Assembly (NCBI GenBank): GCA_018806915.1
Contig: JAGKQI010000052.1
Location: 1,302,001-1,366,000, forward strand
Length of the DNA stretch: 64,000 nt
DNA from: Phytophthora colocasiae
Taxonomy: Eukaryota; Oomycota; Peronosporomycetes; Peronosporales; Peronosporaceae
Reading direction: 5' to 3'
Below are positions 42,541-54,031 of this stretch, in pieces. The notes beneath the pieces are model-generated. The model saw only the letters and a program-made list of their open reading frames with translations. It did not search any database and was not told the origin of the DNA. Each line of letters starts with the position of its first letter. The stretch's first letter is position 1. Both the position numbers and the translations under genes were made by a program.

Positions 42541-45500
42541 GTTGGAGTCCAGTATTATAGTTCTGGAGAAATACATTATTCAACACAGGATTAATCCTGT
42601 ATACACATCATCGTATTTAGCATTACGGTCATATGGGGAAGATACAGGAAGATATAAAAAGATGAGAAGATATAAACGTGGGGCCAAAACGAATCCAGGA
42701 TTAATCCTGGACAAGCATGGAATACTCCTGGTCCTGGTCGTTACAAGATTTTGCAGTGACAGCAGCATGATGGGTCAACAGGAACTATGTGGGGGCGTAG
42801 CGTCGTTGGACGTATTGAAGATGTTGTTACTCTGTATAACTTCCCAAACAACAAGCTGAAATGCAAAATAACATGTATTGATAAACTTAATGAAAGGATA
42901 GCAGCAGAAACCTATCTCCGACGAAGTTACTGGGCGGCTTGGGTCGCTGGGAGCTGGTCCTCTTCCTCGTCCTGGCTTGGGGGTGGAGCCTTGTCCTCGT
43001 CGTCGTCACCTGGAGGCGTCGTATCCACTTCGGGTTCATCCGCGAGCAATCTCCCTGTCTTCAAGAAGTAGAATAACTCGAAGCGACGTCTGGGTAGTGC
43101 ATTGGCATTCATATCAACTCTCAGCCCACGGACAGCAAGGCGGATAAACATCCAGCACACATAAACACCACAGCTGAACGAATCGAACTGAATGGGGTTA
43201 TTCTGCGCGATGACCTCGTACTCTTGCAGACCAGTAACCTTTAGACGTGTGGCGATGGTTTGGCATGTGTTCTTGTATGGTGCTTGACCGAGCGGGTCGT
43301 AGAAGTAGATACGCTTTGTCTCAACCTTCACAACGATGCAGCACCAATGCGCGTTCATAAAGTTGATCGGCAAGAAAACAGTGTCGACACCTTGCTCGGC
43401 AATTTGACTCATTAACCTTGCATGCACGGTCGACTCGACAAGACTTTCGTCGGCGGTCCGAGTTCTCTTCTTCGAAACACTTCCGATGATAAAACCAGCA
43501 AATCGAGAATCATTGGTCTTCTGGTACAGACGCTCGCAGCATGCCTGAATCGCAGCATCCGTTAGCCACGTGGGAGGTGTTGCGCGATACAAAAGAGTGA
43601 ACTTATATCCGGGATGATTCACCAGTCCCTCTAACGACTTGTATGGGTACGAATTCAAAACATCTGCTGCCACGTCTGCAACTAGTCCATGGTATTGGGC
43701 AGGGAGAGCAGGCATGGCCTCTTGTGTAAGCCAAATGTGTAACTGGATCCCAAGCTCTACAAAAACCTTCACATTGTCCACGCGCTTGAAAATCTCTATT
43801 TGCTTGCGTGAGAAACTGCCAACATCCTTAATTTGCACGGTATCGACACTGAAATAGCACTCTCCTGCGTATTAGCCACGGGTAATACTGCCAAGCACGC
43901 TGCCAAGAGCTTTGGAGGCAACAGGTAAAACGCATCTCGATTTAACACTGGATTCTTCATTCTCTTGAACTTTGGTTTCTTTGACTCCGCCTCTGCGAAC
44001 TTAACGAGAATTCCAAACAAACGACGTCGACATTCCATGAGACCTGGTCGGTCACGATCCAGAGATTCCAATACTTGTTCAAGCGTAGCGTCCCCCGATT
44101 TTTTCCGTCCAGACTCCGAAGCCTCAAACCATTTGCGCCCTGTTTTTTCATTCGAAATTGTCTTCTTTTTATCGAGCTTTGGTCTTCCCACTTTTCGAGC
44201 TTTCGGGTTCAACTTAATCTTCAATGCAGTAGAGTCGGCTTCAGCCTCTTCACCTTCATGCTCATCGAGACCTTCGTTGCCGTGATTAGTACCTTGTGGC
44301 GACGTACTCACTTTTGTGCGTTGGCGCACGTTTCTCCATTGCTGAGTGACAAACTCCAACATAGACTCGAACTCGTCATTATCCTCGATATCTGCTAACT
44401 CCGAAGCGATTAAATGAGTTGCTCGTACAGCTTCAGTGTACCTCTGCGCTTGAGTCCGCGTTCGCTTAACAGCTCCACCAACGGATGCGTCCCCGAAACG
44501 TTCGTAACAAAACTGTTTGACTTTGACAAGTTCTCTTTGAGGATTCGTCCATCTACAAAGTAAAAAATAAAAATCCTGGTTATTTCCATGAAAAAACCTG
44601 GGAAATCCTGGACGAAACAAATAATCCTGGAAATCCATTGCAATATTCGAATCTCGTACCTCTCGTCAATCCGTATCCATGGAATGAGTGCGCCCGCAAC
44701 AGAAATGCTCTTTCGATAGGCGATAACGTGGCGGCAAGGTAGCCGCATAGATAGGGAGAAGTCGCATGTACACCGCCAATCATCATCTCGTAATTGATAA
44801 GGCTTTAGGCCTTCTTGGACGTGTACACAATGTAGATCCTGATCATCACGGACGAAATTATAGTCATCCTCACTGTCTAGAGCGCGAGCGTATTCCTTTT
44901 CCACGTGGCCTGCCACATACGGAGTTGTAAAGCGAAGTACATTAGCCATTTCATCGTCATAATTTGAGTTCACGAACTGCCCAATTCTAGCGTGGCGATA
45001 TCCATATTCGTTCTCGACGCGACGGTCAAATGCCACTAATGCCTTAATGCATTGAGACATTGCCATAGATCCATCCACTCCATCTTTTAACTTCCCGAAG
45101 AAGCTCTCCAAGCGATTGTTTGTGTGATTGCTGAAATGGGGAAGTTCAGCCCGGCGATACATAACCCAACGATCTTGGCAATCGTTCCAATTCTTCTCAA
45201 AATACGTAAAGAAACCAACGACACCAATTCTTTCGCATAACCCTTTTAAAGAAACATGTGCAGTCTCGTAGGAATCGCTGGAATCCGCGTAAACCATTCT
45301 GTGAATGCACGCGTCAATTTGGCCGGCGTCGTCCGACGAAATCTTACCGAACTCTGGCTTGGACCGCATTTCTTTGAGATATTTTATCACATGGAAGTGA
45401 CAAATCAATACGCGAGCTTCAGGAAAGTGCTCCTCGAGCACACGAATCTCATTCATGTCTTTATCCACAATAATCACTCGAAGCAAATTTATCTTGGTAG

Positions 45501-46929
45501 GATGAGACCTTTTGAAGTGGCTAATTGCTTTATCCATATGCCAGTCTCCATTCGCTTCCAATAGAGAATGCTGCACGACAGATCCTTCGCCGAACTCGTT
45601 CATACACATGAACGTAAGTAGTTGGTAGTTGTATCTGCAGTAAACATGAAAATAATCCTGTTAAATCCTGAAAAAATCCTGGTGAAATTCTGGATGATAT
45701 AAATGAACGTACCGATTGGTCTTATGACTGCAGTCGACGAGAAGAAGTTCACTGAAGCGACTAAAGATCCGGCGCATGTGCGCAGTAGCCAAAGATATAA
45801 CACCAGTCTCACCAACCGCAGTTTCAGCTACAGAGGAAATATTCTCCTTGTCAGTTGCGGCAAAGCTTGCCAGTTCGCGCGCAGTGGCTTCATTATCATC
45901 ACCGCCGACAAGAGAGGCCGAATGAGCACGGACCAAGTTATCCACATCAACTTGGAGTACATTTTGGTCGTGCTCCAGTAAATAATCGTAGACTCTGGAC
46001 CTCTTAGCACCGACAGCCAGCATTCCATCCACCCGAGCACTCACTAAAGCGCTATCCACACCACGAGACGACGGATATGTAGCAAAAGCGCGCGCAGAAA
46101 CTTGGTGGTTGTGAACGAAATGACCATTTTTCACTTCCAACTCCTTTTTCTTGACATTCCACTGCACGACAAACCGAAACGGACAATCCGTTAGTCGGAT
46201 GTGTTGACGAGGCCGGCTTCCTTCGCTCCGAGACTTGCGCTTCCGCCAACCATGCGTACATATGTACGTCCGCTGGTACGGTTCAATCTCGGGTGGAATT
46301 AGTTGTGAAGCGTCCGCACCTTTCTTCGTGCGCAACAATCGCTTGTTTCTCTCCACTCGAGACATAGTCTCTTTCACAGGCAGCACTTGTAACGTGCGCT
46401 CACAGTAGCCAGTAAAATAGCTGAGCCACGCCTCCCAACTGGCGTGATACACATCAGGACCTTCCACAGCCACTATTACTGCACCATGTGAATCAGCGCA
46501 CCTCCTCTACGGAGTCATCTGAATCATCATCTGGTTGCCCGGCATCATCTTCATCGTCACTTTCGCCTAATTCCTCTTCGGAAACATCACCACCGGTCAA
46601 TTCCTCCATTGTTTCATACACTACGCGCACAGTAACCACGTATTAGCCACCTCTATCCTCTAAATCAATTGTATCGCAAATGAACTCTGCACGCACCATC
46701 GCTAGTCGCACCAGGAGCGTCTGCTGCACGTCCGCTCCGCGTAGTCATGCCCATCGCACTGCGCCGTGGCCTCTCGTCCTCGCGGTCAAAGCTGAAATGG
46801 TTAGGAAAACTACTTCGGAAATAAACGAAAGAAAACTACTTCGGAAAAAAACGAATATTACGTAAAAATCCTGGATGTATACAGGACAGAATCGTGAGTG
46901 TTTCCAGAATTATAATACTGGACTCCAAC
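42541..46929 (-). mobile_element. Mutator-like element with terminal inverted repeats, 4389 bp
   Basis: The left end GTTGGAGTCCAGTATTATAG continues as TTCTGGA; the right end, read on the minus strand, is GTTGGAGTCCAGTATTATAA then TTCTGGA, about 26 of 27 matches. No convincing 9-bp target duplication is seen. CAGGATT-type motifs recur just inside both ends. Confidence 0.85.
42927..46609 (-). pseudogene. Mutator transposase with SWIM finger and Ulp1-like protease region
   Basis: An acidic N-terminus starts at an ATG at 46609. One frame change near 46490-46510 leads to a FAR1/WRKY-like DNA-binding region (TYICTHGWRKRKS, CPFRFVVQWNVKKKELEV, HFVHNHQ). Exon boundaries at 45713/45634 (78-nt intron) and 44660/44552 (107-nt intron) restore the transposase text LVDCSHKTNRYNYQLLTFMC and VIIVDKDMNEIRVLEEHFP, CHFHVIKYLK, and the zinc motif CTCDFSLSMRLPCRH. 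A Lys-rich linker follows. After a second frame change near 43855 (a GTGT where GT would keep the frame) comes a C48-type protease-like domain with NAHWCCIVV, IYFYDPLG and DSFSCGVYVCW, providing His, Asp and Cys. The two frame breaks suggest a recently inactivated copy. Mutator elements with Ulp1 domains are known in plants. Confidence 0.82.
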
Positions 46930-47032
46930 GGTTGCGTTAAATGAATGCATGGAGTTTGAGATTGGTGAGATGCTGACTTTATTACTGTTTCTTGCTTGCG
47001 TAAAGGTAGCTAGAACTAGTGCCTACGTCTAC

Positions 47033-48979
47033 TTAGCCACGTGAAAGTGCATCGCTGCTGTTTGCCGGGCGTCCAACCGGTTGAGAAGCAGTGTGTCGTG
47101 AACGTTTGCGTGCTCCACGGTACACCAGCGTCGCCCTTCCATAAAGATCAGTGGCCCCACGAGCATGAAGACCGCAGAGAACGTGCACGCAACAGCCAAA
47201 CTTGCCGTACATTCGGCAAGGACAAGTGTGGTGTTCGACGTCGACGGCCCAACCGTCGGCAGGCATGTCCAGCCTCTCCATATTGGCTGTGAGGTCACTC
47301 AACTGAGCTGAGACGGGAAGGTTCTCGACGGTTCGACTGGTGGTAGTATCGTAGACGCGCGGAGACGGAAGGCTAACCACGCGGACGATGTTAGTAGAGT
47401 TGGCAACGCTTTCTCCCATTACAAAAGCAATGCTGTTCCGGTTCACGTGCTGCTCAAATAGCAGGCCATCCCGGTAAAGCGCTTTAGCACGCCGAATCAG
47501 TCGAGCATCAGGACATGGAGACTCAGCAAATGGCCTTGACCGGACGCTCTCACTCTCGCAGAGAGTCATCAGCTGATCGAGCAGTGCTCCCACCTTGAGC
47601 TTCCTGCGAAGCGTTACGTCCCGTTTGATGGCTGCATTGTAGGACTCGCACGGATTGTTGGTGGTGGCGAATCCACTGGGTGTGTGGTAACACTGCCAGC
47701 GCCACACCCTATTGTTAAGCCACACCGCCGAGAAATACGACGAAAACCCATCCAGCTGTGGAACTTGCGCCCACCGCTTCTGCACAGCATCAAGTTTAGT
47801 GTAAAACTCCGCCTCGCTTAGAGTGAAGTGCAGCTCGTGTAGGTCCTTCATAACAGAAGCAGCTATGCTTGGGGAGAGCGGCCTTGTTTTCTCGTAGACT
47901 TTCTTCGCTACGTGGAAGTAGCACATGAGGAAATACACATGATTGTCTGCACCCAGAACTTGCTGAACAGCATTCCATTGAGCTACGTCTGCGTCGCCCA
48001 TAACATAGCGGACACGGAGTGGCTTGCCTGTAACTGCAGCAAAAGCTCTCATCAGCAGCTGCAGCACCTCTGTGAATTGAGGCTGCTTCTGCTGTGACAC
48101 AATAAACACCGCGAGCGGATGAAAACGGCGCGCCTGATCGGAGAGACCAACTACAATGACGGGGTAACCCGCTTGTGTCAACTTGTACGTCGCATCTAGG
48201 TGTAGAATAAAGGTAGAAGGGTCACGGTCTGCTAGACGCAGTAACTTTTTCGTGCTCACACCGACGACAAACGGATTGCTGTCGCTGCCGTCGCCCACCA
48301 CGGGCTTGCCCTTATTGTCGTGCCGCCAGCAAAGAGAGAACGGTGCCGTATCATCCTCTGCACCATTAAAAATAGTGTCCTGAATCTTGGCGCGAACAAC
48401 ATCTAGCAAGTCGCTCCCTCCCAGCCGAGCTGTAACATGGTAGTGCACTAGCCGTTGCACAGCAGCCAGACTTGGCATGCTTTGCTCATCGAGGCCGAAG
48501 CGTTGGAGAAGGCCGTTCCAAATGCGCTTCGCCTTGAGCCCTTGTGCCGCCCATTCTCGAGCAACCACTTTCATTTCCTCCGACAGTGCAGGCTGCCGAG
48601 GAGGGGAGCGAGCGACGGCGTCGTGGGCATACGCTTCCTCCACCGTCACTAGCTGCAGTTGACTGCACGTCATCAGCCGCGCCCGCCACGGGCACGTAGC
48701 CAGCGGGACAGCGCGAGCGCATATCACCGAAACACAGCAAAGCAATTGTACTCGCATAGTGTGAGGGGCTGGTAGTAGACAGATATGGCAATGTCTAACG
48801 TCGCTTTTGGAAATTTTGTAGCTCTTGAAATCTTGAAGAAGCATCTTTGCATCGTCTTGCGGCATTGCAGATGCCAGCGTCACCCAGGGAAGGCGAGGCA
48901 TGATCGCGGGAGTGGTTTTGTGGTCAGGATGGAAGTTGAGATAGATTTCGAGAATAACCAAGCAAAAGGCTTTGGGCAT
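47033..48979 (-). CDS. Second Mutator-like transposase with SWIM-type finger
   Basis: A single 648-aa frame starts at an ATG at 48979. The N-terminal 110 residues contain a Cys/His-rich FLYWCH-like region (CHICLLPAPH, LATCPWRARLMTCS). The catalytic core has LHLDATYKLTQAGYPVIVVG (first Asp), YVMGDADVAQWNAV (second Asp) and NNPCESYNAAIKRD (Glu). A SWIM-like CPCRMYGKFGCCVHVLCGL lies near the C-terminus, which ends in a basic tail. It is a different family from the neighbouring Mutator gene and lies just outside that element's right end. I could not find terminal repeats for it. The frame is intact, so it may be active or recently active. Confidence 0.85.
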   Translation of the reverse strand: MPKAFCLVILEIYLNFHPDHKTTPAIMPRLPWVTLASAMPQDDAKMLLQDFKSYKISKSDVRHCHICLLPAPHTMRVQLLCCVSVICARAVPLATCPWRARLMTCSQLQLVTVEEAYAHDAVARSPPRQPALSEEMKVVAREWAAQGLKAKRIWNGLLQRFGLDEQSMPSLAAVQRLVHYHVTARLGGSDLLDVVRAKIQDTIFNGAEDDTAPFSLCWRHDNKGKPVVGDGSDSNPFVVGVSTKKLLRLADRDPSTFILHLDATYKLTQAGYPVIVVGLSDQARRFHPLAVFIVSQQKQPQFTEVLQLLMRAFAAVTGKPLRVRYVMGDADVAQWNAVQQVLGADNHVYFLMCYFHVAKKVYEKTRPLSPSIAASVMKDLHELHFTLSEAEFYTKLDAVQKRWAQVPQLDGFSSYFSAVWLNNRVWRWQCYHTPSGFATTNNPCESYNAAIKRDVTLRRKLKVGALLDQLMTLCESESVRSRPFAESPCPDARLIRRAKALYRDGLLFEQHVNRNSIAFVMGESVANSTNIVRVVSLPSPRVYDTTTSRTVENLPVSAQLSDLTANMERLDMPADGWAVDVEHHTCPCRMYGKFGCCVHVLCGLHARGATDLYGRATLVYRGARKRSRHTASQPVGRPANSSDALSRG

Positions 48980-50909
48980 GACCCGACACTGTAAGCCAGT
49001 TATTATTCGATCGGTGTTGAGCGATGGTGATGCTGTGATATCTGCATTTCTACCGTGCGAGTTCCAAATGGTTGGTGGTTAGCGATAGTTTGGCGTGCTA
49101 ACATCATCTCAAACAGTGTCAGTAAAGTAGTTTTGGTGTTTGCCACATAATTCGTGGTGTGAATAGAGCGTCCTCTTCGAGCCCCGCCTCCGTCGCCCTT
49201 TTCGACTTCTGCTCTCCTCTCTCACCGCTGCCCTTCTCTGTTCATTTCCCATCACTCACAAGCTCTTCTCTAAGACATCGGGACCAATCAAGGCACAACA
49301 ACACGGAGACAAGACTCAAGGAGTTGGCGCGGTCGCAGTACTCTACCCGGCCAGGCACCGGCTGGGGGCAAAATTCCCAAGAAATTCAAGCGTACCGGTC
49401 ATAGACTAAGGGTAACCGAGTAGCCGTAGGAAATTAGTTAGGAGTAACCTTGCTTAGACGTCAATGCGCCTGTTTCGAACAGGCTTCGAAATAAGTACCT
49501 AATATAAGGGGTTCGAGTCCTCCCTCCCCCCCCCCCCTCTTCACTATGACAGCCGCAGAAAGCGTTTGCAGTCGGCGACAAACCTTCGCGAGTCATGACG
49601 GTCTCCTTGGTCGCTACAGTCACCTTGTGGCAAGTAGCGCACGCCGCAGAGCTGTCGCATCACCGACGTCAAGCGGCTTGACAACGGCGTCAAGAGCGTA
49701 TCACGACTTTAGGGCTACTGACACTGCTGCGTAGCAGCTGCTCACAGTCATTAATTCGCCGATCGATTGTCTACTTGAGTAGGCACTGCCCACTCAAGCC
49801 TATTAGGAAGTGACAATAAAAGCCTGATCGCAATAATTGACACGTGTGCTGCTGTATTGGATGGCCATGATGGTCGGACGAATGTGCCTCGCAACTTACC
49901 TTGCGAGTCGCAAGGTAAGACGTAGAGGACAGGTGATGATCTCGACAGTGGCACTCCTTGCGATAAGTCGCAACCGGCGACGTAATCCAATTTTAAGTCG
50001 CTTCTGGCATGGGACACACTATCCGGACGGCGGCAATTGCGAGCGCCTGCGACGGTAGACGTCGGTACGCTTTTGCCGCAAGCATGGCAGCACCGCAATG
50101 CTGTTGTAAAATGCACTTTACACCGCGGGATACAGCACAAGTACCATGTTATGGTGGTGCTCCGGAATGTACAGTCCATAGTGGATTAGGGACGGCGATT
50201 TCGGGACGCTCGAAAGCGAGTCGTTTGGGAGCGCAATCTCAAGGCGTTAGCTAATGCGAGACACGGCATCGGACCAACACTCTGCGAAATCTCATGCACC
50301 CCTAATTAGGAGTGATAACTGCAGGTTGCGGTCAAAGGAGGTCCGCCGGAAATTTACGAAGGCTGCAGCATGCAATTCCTAGTGGACTCTCCACTGCTCA
50401 CCACTACTTAGTGCTCACCACATGTCAAGCCTCAAAAGCTGTCTCAACTATATCGTTTCGGCGCAGCAATGTTGGTTTCCACAGCCCCCAGCCACAACAT
50501 TTTTTTCATTTTCTGAGACTATCAGTAGCCGGCTGGCGCTAGTACGTCTCCAGCAGGTTATAACAAGGATGCCAGGCCTTTGTTACCATGTTGGTACATG
50601 TATCCCCTCCACCTGGCACCGCTAGCGCCTGTCCAAAACGAACTCGCCAGTTGGCAGTCAAGTTCACGCTGAATTGCCGCACTAAATCGGATCACGCCGT
50701 TTCTCAGAAACGTGTCAGTCTTCCTCTCCAACAGCCTACATTATCCCGTCCAAGAGGTTTTACACGCGTAATCTTAGGGCTGCGTATCGCAGGTCGGAAA
50801 TAGAACGCGCCTCTGCCCTGTTGTGTGGCCCGCGTCAAGAACTGTCATTCTCGAATTTGCTTCGATCAGCACACCCCCACACCCCCAATTACCCCAATAC
50901 ACAGACACA
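48980..50909. other. 1.9-kb region without a supported gene
   Basis: It holds a C-run near 49525-49537, an isolated tRNA-type B box (GGTTCGAGTCC, 49510-49520) without a clear A box, and a perfect hairpin at 49895-49919. Open frames are short and lack recognisable motifs. The last 100 bp form the CA-rich leader of the START gene. Confidence 0.6.
49895..49919. repeat. Perfect 12-bp inverted repeat with 1-nt spacer
   Basis: CTTACCTTGCGA is followed by one G and then by its exact reverse complement. It lies in no recognised gene. Confidence 0.85.
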
Positions 50910-51674
50910 ATGGCCTTTGAGAGCACCGTGGAGATCACACGCGGCGCAGTGGAGACCAAACAGGGCGCCCCTCAGCAGGAAAACCCTGTGGCAGAGGCGG
51001 AGAGCGCCATGACCTTTGCCATTCCGGCGCCTATTGCCACCGTTCGCGCCAACATCGCCGCCTTCGAAGAGGACAGCATCCGCAAGCTTCTGACTCGCTA
51101 TGAGGGCTCAGATGTGCTCCCTAATGGCTGGCGTCAGGGCCCTAGTAATAAGGGCATCCAGGTCGTCTATGGAGAAGTGGCCGGCAAGGGCAGCGAGTGG
51201 TACACTATGAAGACGACTGGTACACTTAACGTCAGTGCGGCTAAGGCTGCCAACATCCTCATGCGCTGTGATATGGTGCCAAAGTTCGACGAGATGACCA
51301 AGGAGGTGAAGACGATGGAGAAGCTCAGTGAAGCATCAGAGGTCCGTCGCGTCACGGCCAAATCTGTGATGTTCACAGCTGCCCGCGACTTCTCCGTTGT
51401 TTCCACGTACCGTGAAGAAGCCAGTGGCCGCATCCTCATCGCCACTCGCTCAGTGGAGTTCGTGCCTGAACGCAAGGGCTACGTCCGTGCGACGATCCTG
51501 ATCTCCGGGTACGTGGTGACGCCGCACCCGACCAACCCGGACATGTGCGAGATGAGCGTCATTGCCCACATGGACTTGGGCGGCAACTTGCCTGCTATGG
51601 TGGTGCGCTACCTCGGCTTATCCGCGCCCATTAAACTCGTGGAAAAGATTCACCAGATCACTCTCCGAGCATAG
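50910..51674 (+). CDS. START-domain lipid-binding protein
   Basis: The 254-aa single-exon frame starts at an ATG at 50910 after a leader of ACACCCCC-type repeats. From about residue 45 the fold looks like a StAR-related lipid transfer domain: GIQVVYGEVAGKGSEWYTMK, TGTLNVSAAKAANIL, MVPKFDEMTKEVKTMEKL, RDFSVVSTYRE, and a C-terminal amphipathic helix (VVRYLGLSAPIKLVEKIHQ). Such domains bind a sterol, phospholipid or ceramide in a deep pocket; the ligand cannot be told from sequence. No signal peptide or membrane segment is seen. The composition (higher GC, no frame damage) matches the core genes although it sits among transposons. Confidence 0.88.
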   Translation: MAFESTVEITRGAVETKQGAPQQENPVAEAESAMTFAIPAPIATVRANIAAFEEDSIRKLLTRYEGSDVLPNGWRQGPSNKGIQVVYGEVAGKGSEWYTMKTTGTLNVSAAKAANILMRCDMVPKFDEMTKEVKTMEKLSEASEVRRVTAKSVMFTAARDFSVVSTYREEASGRILIATRSVEFVPERKGYVRATILISGYVVTPHPTNPDMCEMSVIAHMDLGGNLPAMVVRYLGLSAPIKLVEKIHQITLRA

Positions 51675-52103
51675 GCGGATTCGACATGAGTAAATTCCCA
51701 CAAGTCAACAGATAGCATGTACCAGTAGTAAGTTTTAACCAGAAGAAAGTGGTTTTATCCCACCATTTTCTCTTTTCATTCCCAGCCATCCAAGCTGGAC
51801 GCCTGGAAGCGTCTTCTTTACGCTGGGCGGAAGAAGCGAGTTGAGAGACTGAACGGAACTGTGCAGTGAAACCGGCCGGACAAATTGATGTAGCGAAGAG
51901 ATCAAAGACAGGAGCAAGCTTGGAAGAGCAGTGCGAGCCACAAAGATACAAAGATGGATGGAGTCGTCTGCTTGAAGCATTTGCGCGCAAACCGTTTACT
52001 TAGATCTCTATCTGTAGACGTGGGATCAATCAGCTTCAGTCAGTCCATGCTCAATATGACGGTTGATGTACGCGTCAAACCGAGAAATTCTGGATACCGT
52101 ACT
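51675..52103. other. 3' region of the START gene, nothing else recognised
   Basis: Minus-strand open frames overlap here but lack recognisable features. Confidence 0.5.
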
Positions 52104-52540
52104 ACTACCGTCTTCCCCCGCACACTGCGACTAGGCGCTATGTTCAAAATCGGGAATTGTCGAATTCACACACAAATGTTCGAATAGAGCACATAGCAGA
52201 ATAGAACGCCTACTTCCTTGTTAGCAATAGTGCGTGCTTTGAAATTAGCCCTTAAACCACAGACGGAAGGGATGGTTGGCCAACAGAGCTCGACATCAAT
52301 CTCTCTTTGTTTGCACAGACCGCATTTCAAGCACCATGGGCAAAAGCAAACGTCGAAACTACACTATCATAGGAGGGTCGGGCCTACGTCACCACAGCAA
52401 AGTGAACCCTGAATCTCGCCCGACAAATATTGCACTTTTGTTCGTTGTATAACGCCTAGGCGTTTAAACCGAATATTTGCTTAACATAGTAATCTCTACA
52501 TTATAGCGCCTAGTCGCAGTGTGCGGGGGAAGACGGTAGT
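52104..52540. mobile_element. 437-bp inverted-repeat element (MITE-like)
   Basis: A 38-bp arm at 52104-52141 recurs exactly in reverse at 52503-52540 (core CGCACACTGCGACTAGGCGC). The interior has no transposase. No target duplication is obvious. The right arm directly abuts the first effector gene shard. Confidence 0.75.
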
Positions 52541-52772
52541 GGAGGACTTCGCGAAGAAATTGATACTTACTGATCAGATCGATGCGATCATTAATAATCA
52601 CGCTCCATACACGCTTGAGTCCATTCCTAACTACAGGACATGGCGAAGACAAGCGAATATGGCGCCTTGGTACAGGGTACTAGTATTAAGGACAAAAGCC
52701 GAACTCAAGTCGCACTCAAGACTTTCAGAAAAAATACCCCAACGTCGGCAAAATATCTTAAATAGATTATAG
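52541..52772 (+). pseudogene. RxLR effector gene shard A
   Basis: The sequence matches the C-terminal half of the intact effector at 55774-56283, from EDFAKKL to the end. It lacks the signal peptide and RxLR part, and two internal deletions of about 23 and 9 bp relative to shard B alter the frame. The stop follows a scrambled tail. Confidence 0.85.
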
Positions 52773-53176
52773 ATTGATTGCCAAAATATACTTGATTCTT
52801 ACAAAATACCTCAAGGAATAACTGAAGTAGTTTTTTGCTCATTACGCGACCTATTCTACATTTCATCCTCTTTCGCACGTTCCGTGAGTAGCTTCTAATG
52901 TGACTCGGATCGCTGTGTTAATGCCGAATAATAGTCGGAATATTTTCACTCCAAGGTGTGCCAAGTTGGTTTGCACCAAACGCACAATACTTCCAATGGT
53001 TTTGCTCTCGCTTCTGGTGACTTTGTCCAATGTTTTTCGTGTTTTTGACCGATCAGCTGGTAAAACTCTCCGAAGTAGAGCTTTAAAAGCTTTGAGTAAA
53101 ACTTACTGAATACAAAACGAAGAGCAAGTCACTTGAGCTTACAAGACATCACATCAAGGTTGCATGGTGCTTATAT
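52773..53176. other. Spacer between effector shards
   Basis: No gene is recognised. Confidence 0.5.
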
Positions 53177-53315
53177 TACTGATCAGATCGATGCGATCAT
53201 TAATAATCACGCTCCATACACGCTTGAGTCCATTCCTACCCCCAAGTACAAGAGGTATGTAAACTACAGGAACTTGAACGACATGGCGAAGACAAGCGAA
53301 TATGGCGCCTTGGTA
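53177..53315 (+). pseudogene. RxLR effector gene shard B
   Basis: It starts with the same roughly 60 bp as shard A (TDQIDAIINNHAPYTLESIP) and retains the YKRYVNYRNLNDMAKTSEYG segment that shard A has lost. It ends abruptly at GCGCCTTGGT, followed by TATATATA. Both ends are missing. Confidence 0.85.
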
Positions 53316-53864
53316 TATATATAGGGGAGAACCCTCAGCAGCGCTTGTTGTCATCCACAGCCGACGTGTCAGTTGAAGTTCTTTCATCTTAAACGGGTTT
53401 AGTGAACTGTCCATGGCGTCCTGGTAAATTGAAGACTCTTTAACCCAACAATGGCTACGGCCTCATCAATAAGACAGGATTTAAAGTGAAGATAGGACGA
53501 GATTGGACTGCAGATTTAGGTTTGCGCCAACCTTGGAGTCGATACAAAGTTTATAAGGAAATCACAGGTGTGGCAGTCGGAAGTCACTCCACCAGCTCAA
53601 AGGTATGTGTATGGGTTTGGAGAATTGCGTGCATTTTTTCTCTTTTGAGGTGACAAAGGATTGACTCTCCTTTGTGTGAACTTCACACTGTGAAGATGTT
53701 CGCTGGAGATTACACCATTGCATACTTTACCGTAGTGCCGTTGTCCGCAATCAAGAACGTCCGGTTTATCTAGAGATGGTGTCGTATGGACGCATCCGTT
53801 ACATGTATCTCTTCATGCCCGGATGGTTTAAATTTAAACCATTTGACATTTTCTCAGAAACCAG
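53316..53864. other. Upstream region of the piggyBac gene
   Basis: It may contain decayed N-terminal coding sequence (GRDWTADLGLRQPWSRYKVY near 53494-53553, then a possible GTATGT donor at 53612), but no continuous frame can be built with confidence. Confidence 0.4.
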
Positions 53865-54031
53865 GTGGCTTCCGAGGAATCTAAAAGCACCAATGAAATG
53901 CTGAGATTACGGCGCGCCAAACAAAAAAAGAGCGCTAAAAAAAGCTCAGTAGGTGGTTCAACAGGCAAGGAAGTTGGCGCTGACACACTGAAAAAGTCCA
54001 CGTTAGTCAGCGGGTACAAGAAAGGGCAGGG

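Noticed and set aside
42010..42576. Minus-strand frames rich in Cys/His/Ala repeats
   Set aside because: They are translations of the minisatellite.
49510..49520. Second SINE or tRNA from an isolated B box
   Set aside because: No A box at a suitable distance and a C-run follows directly.
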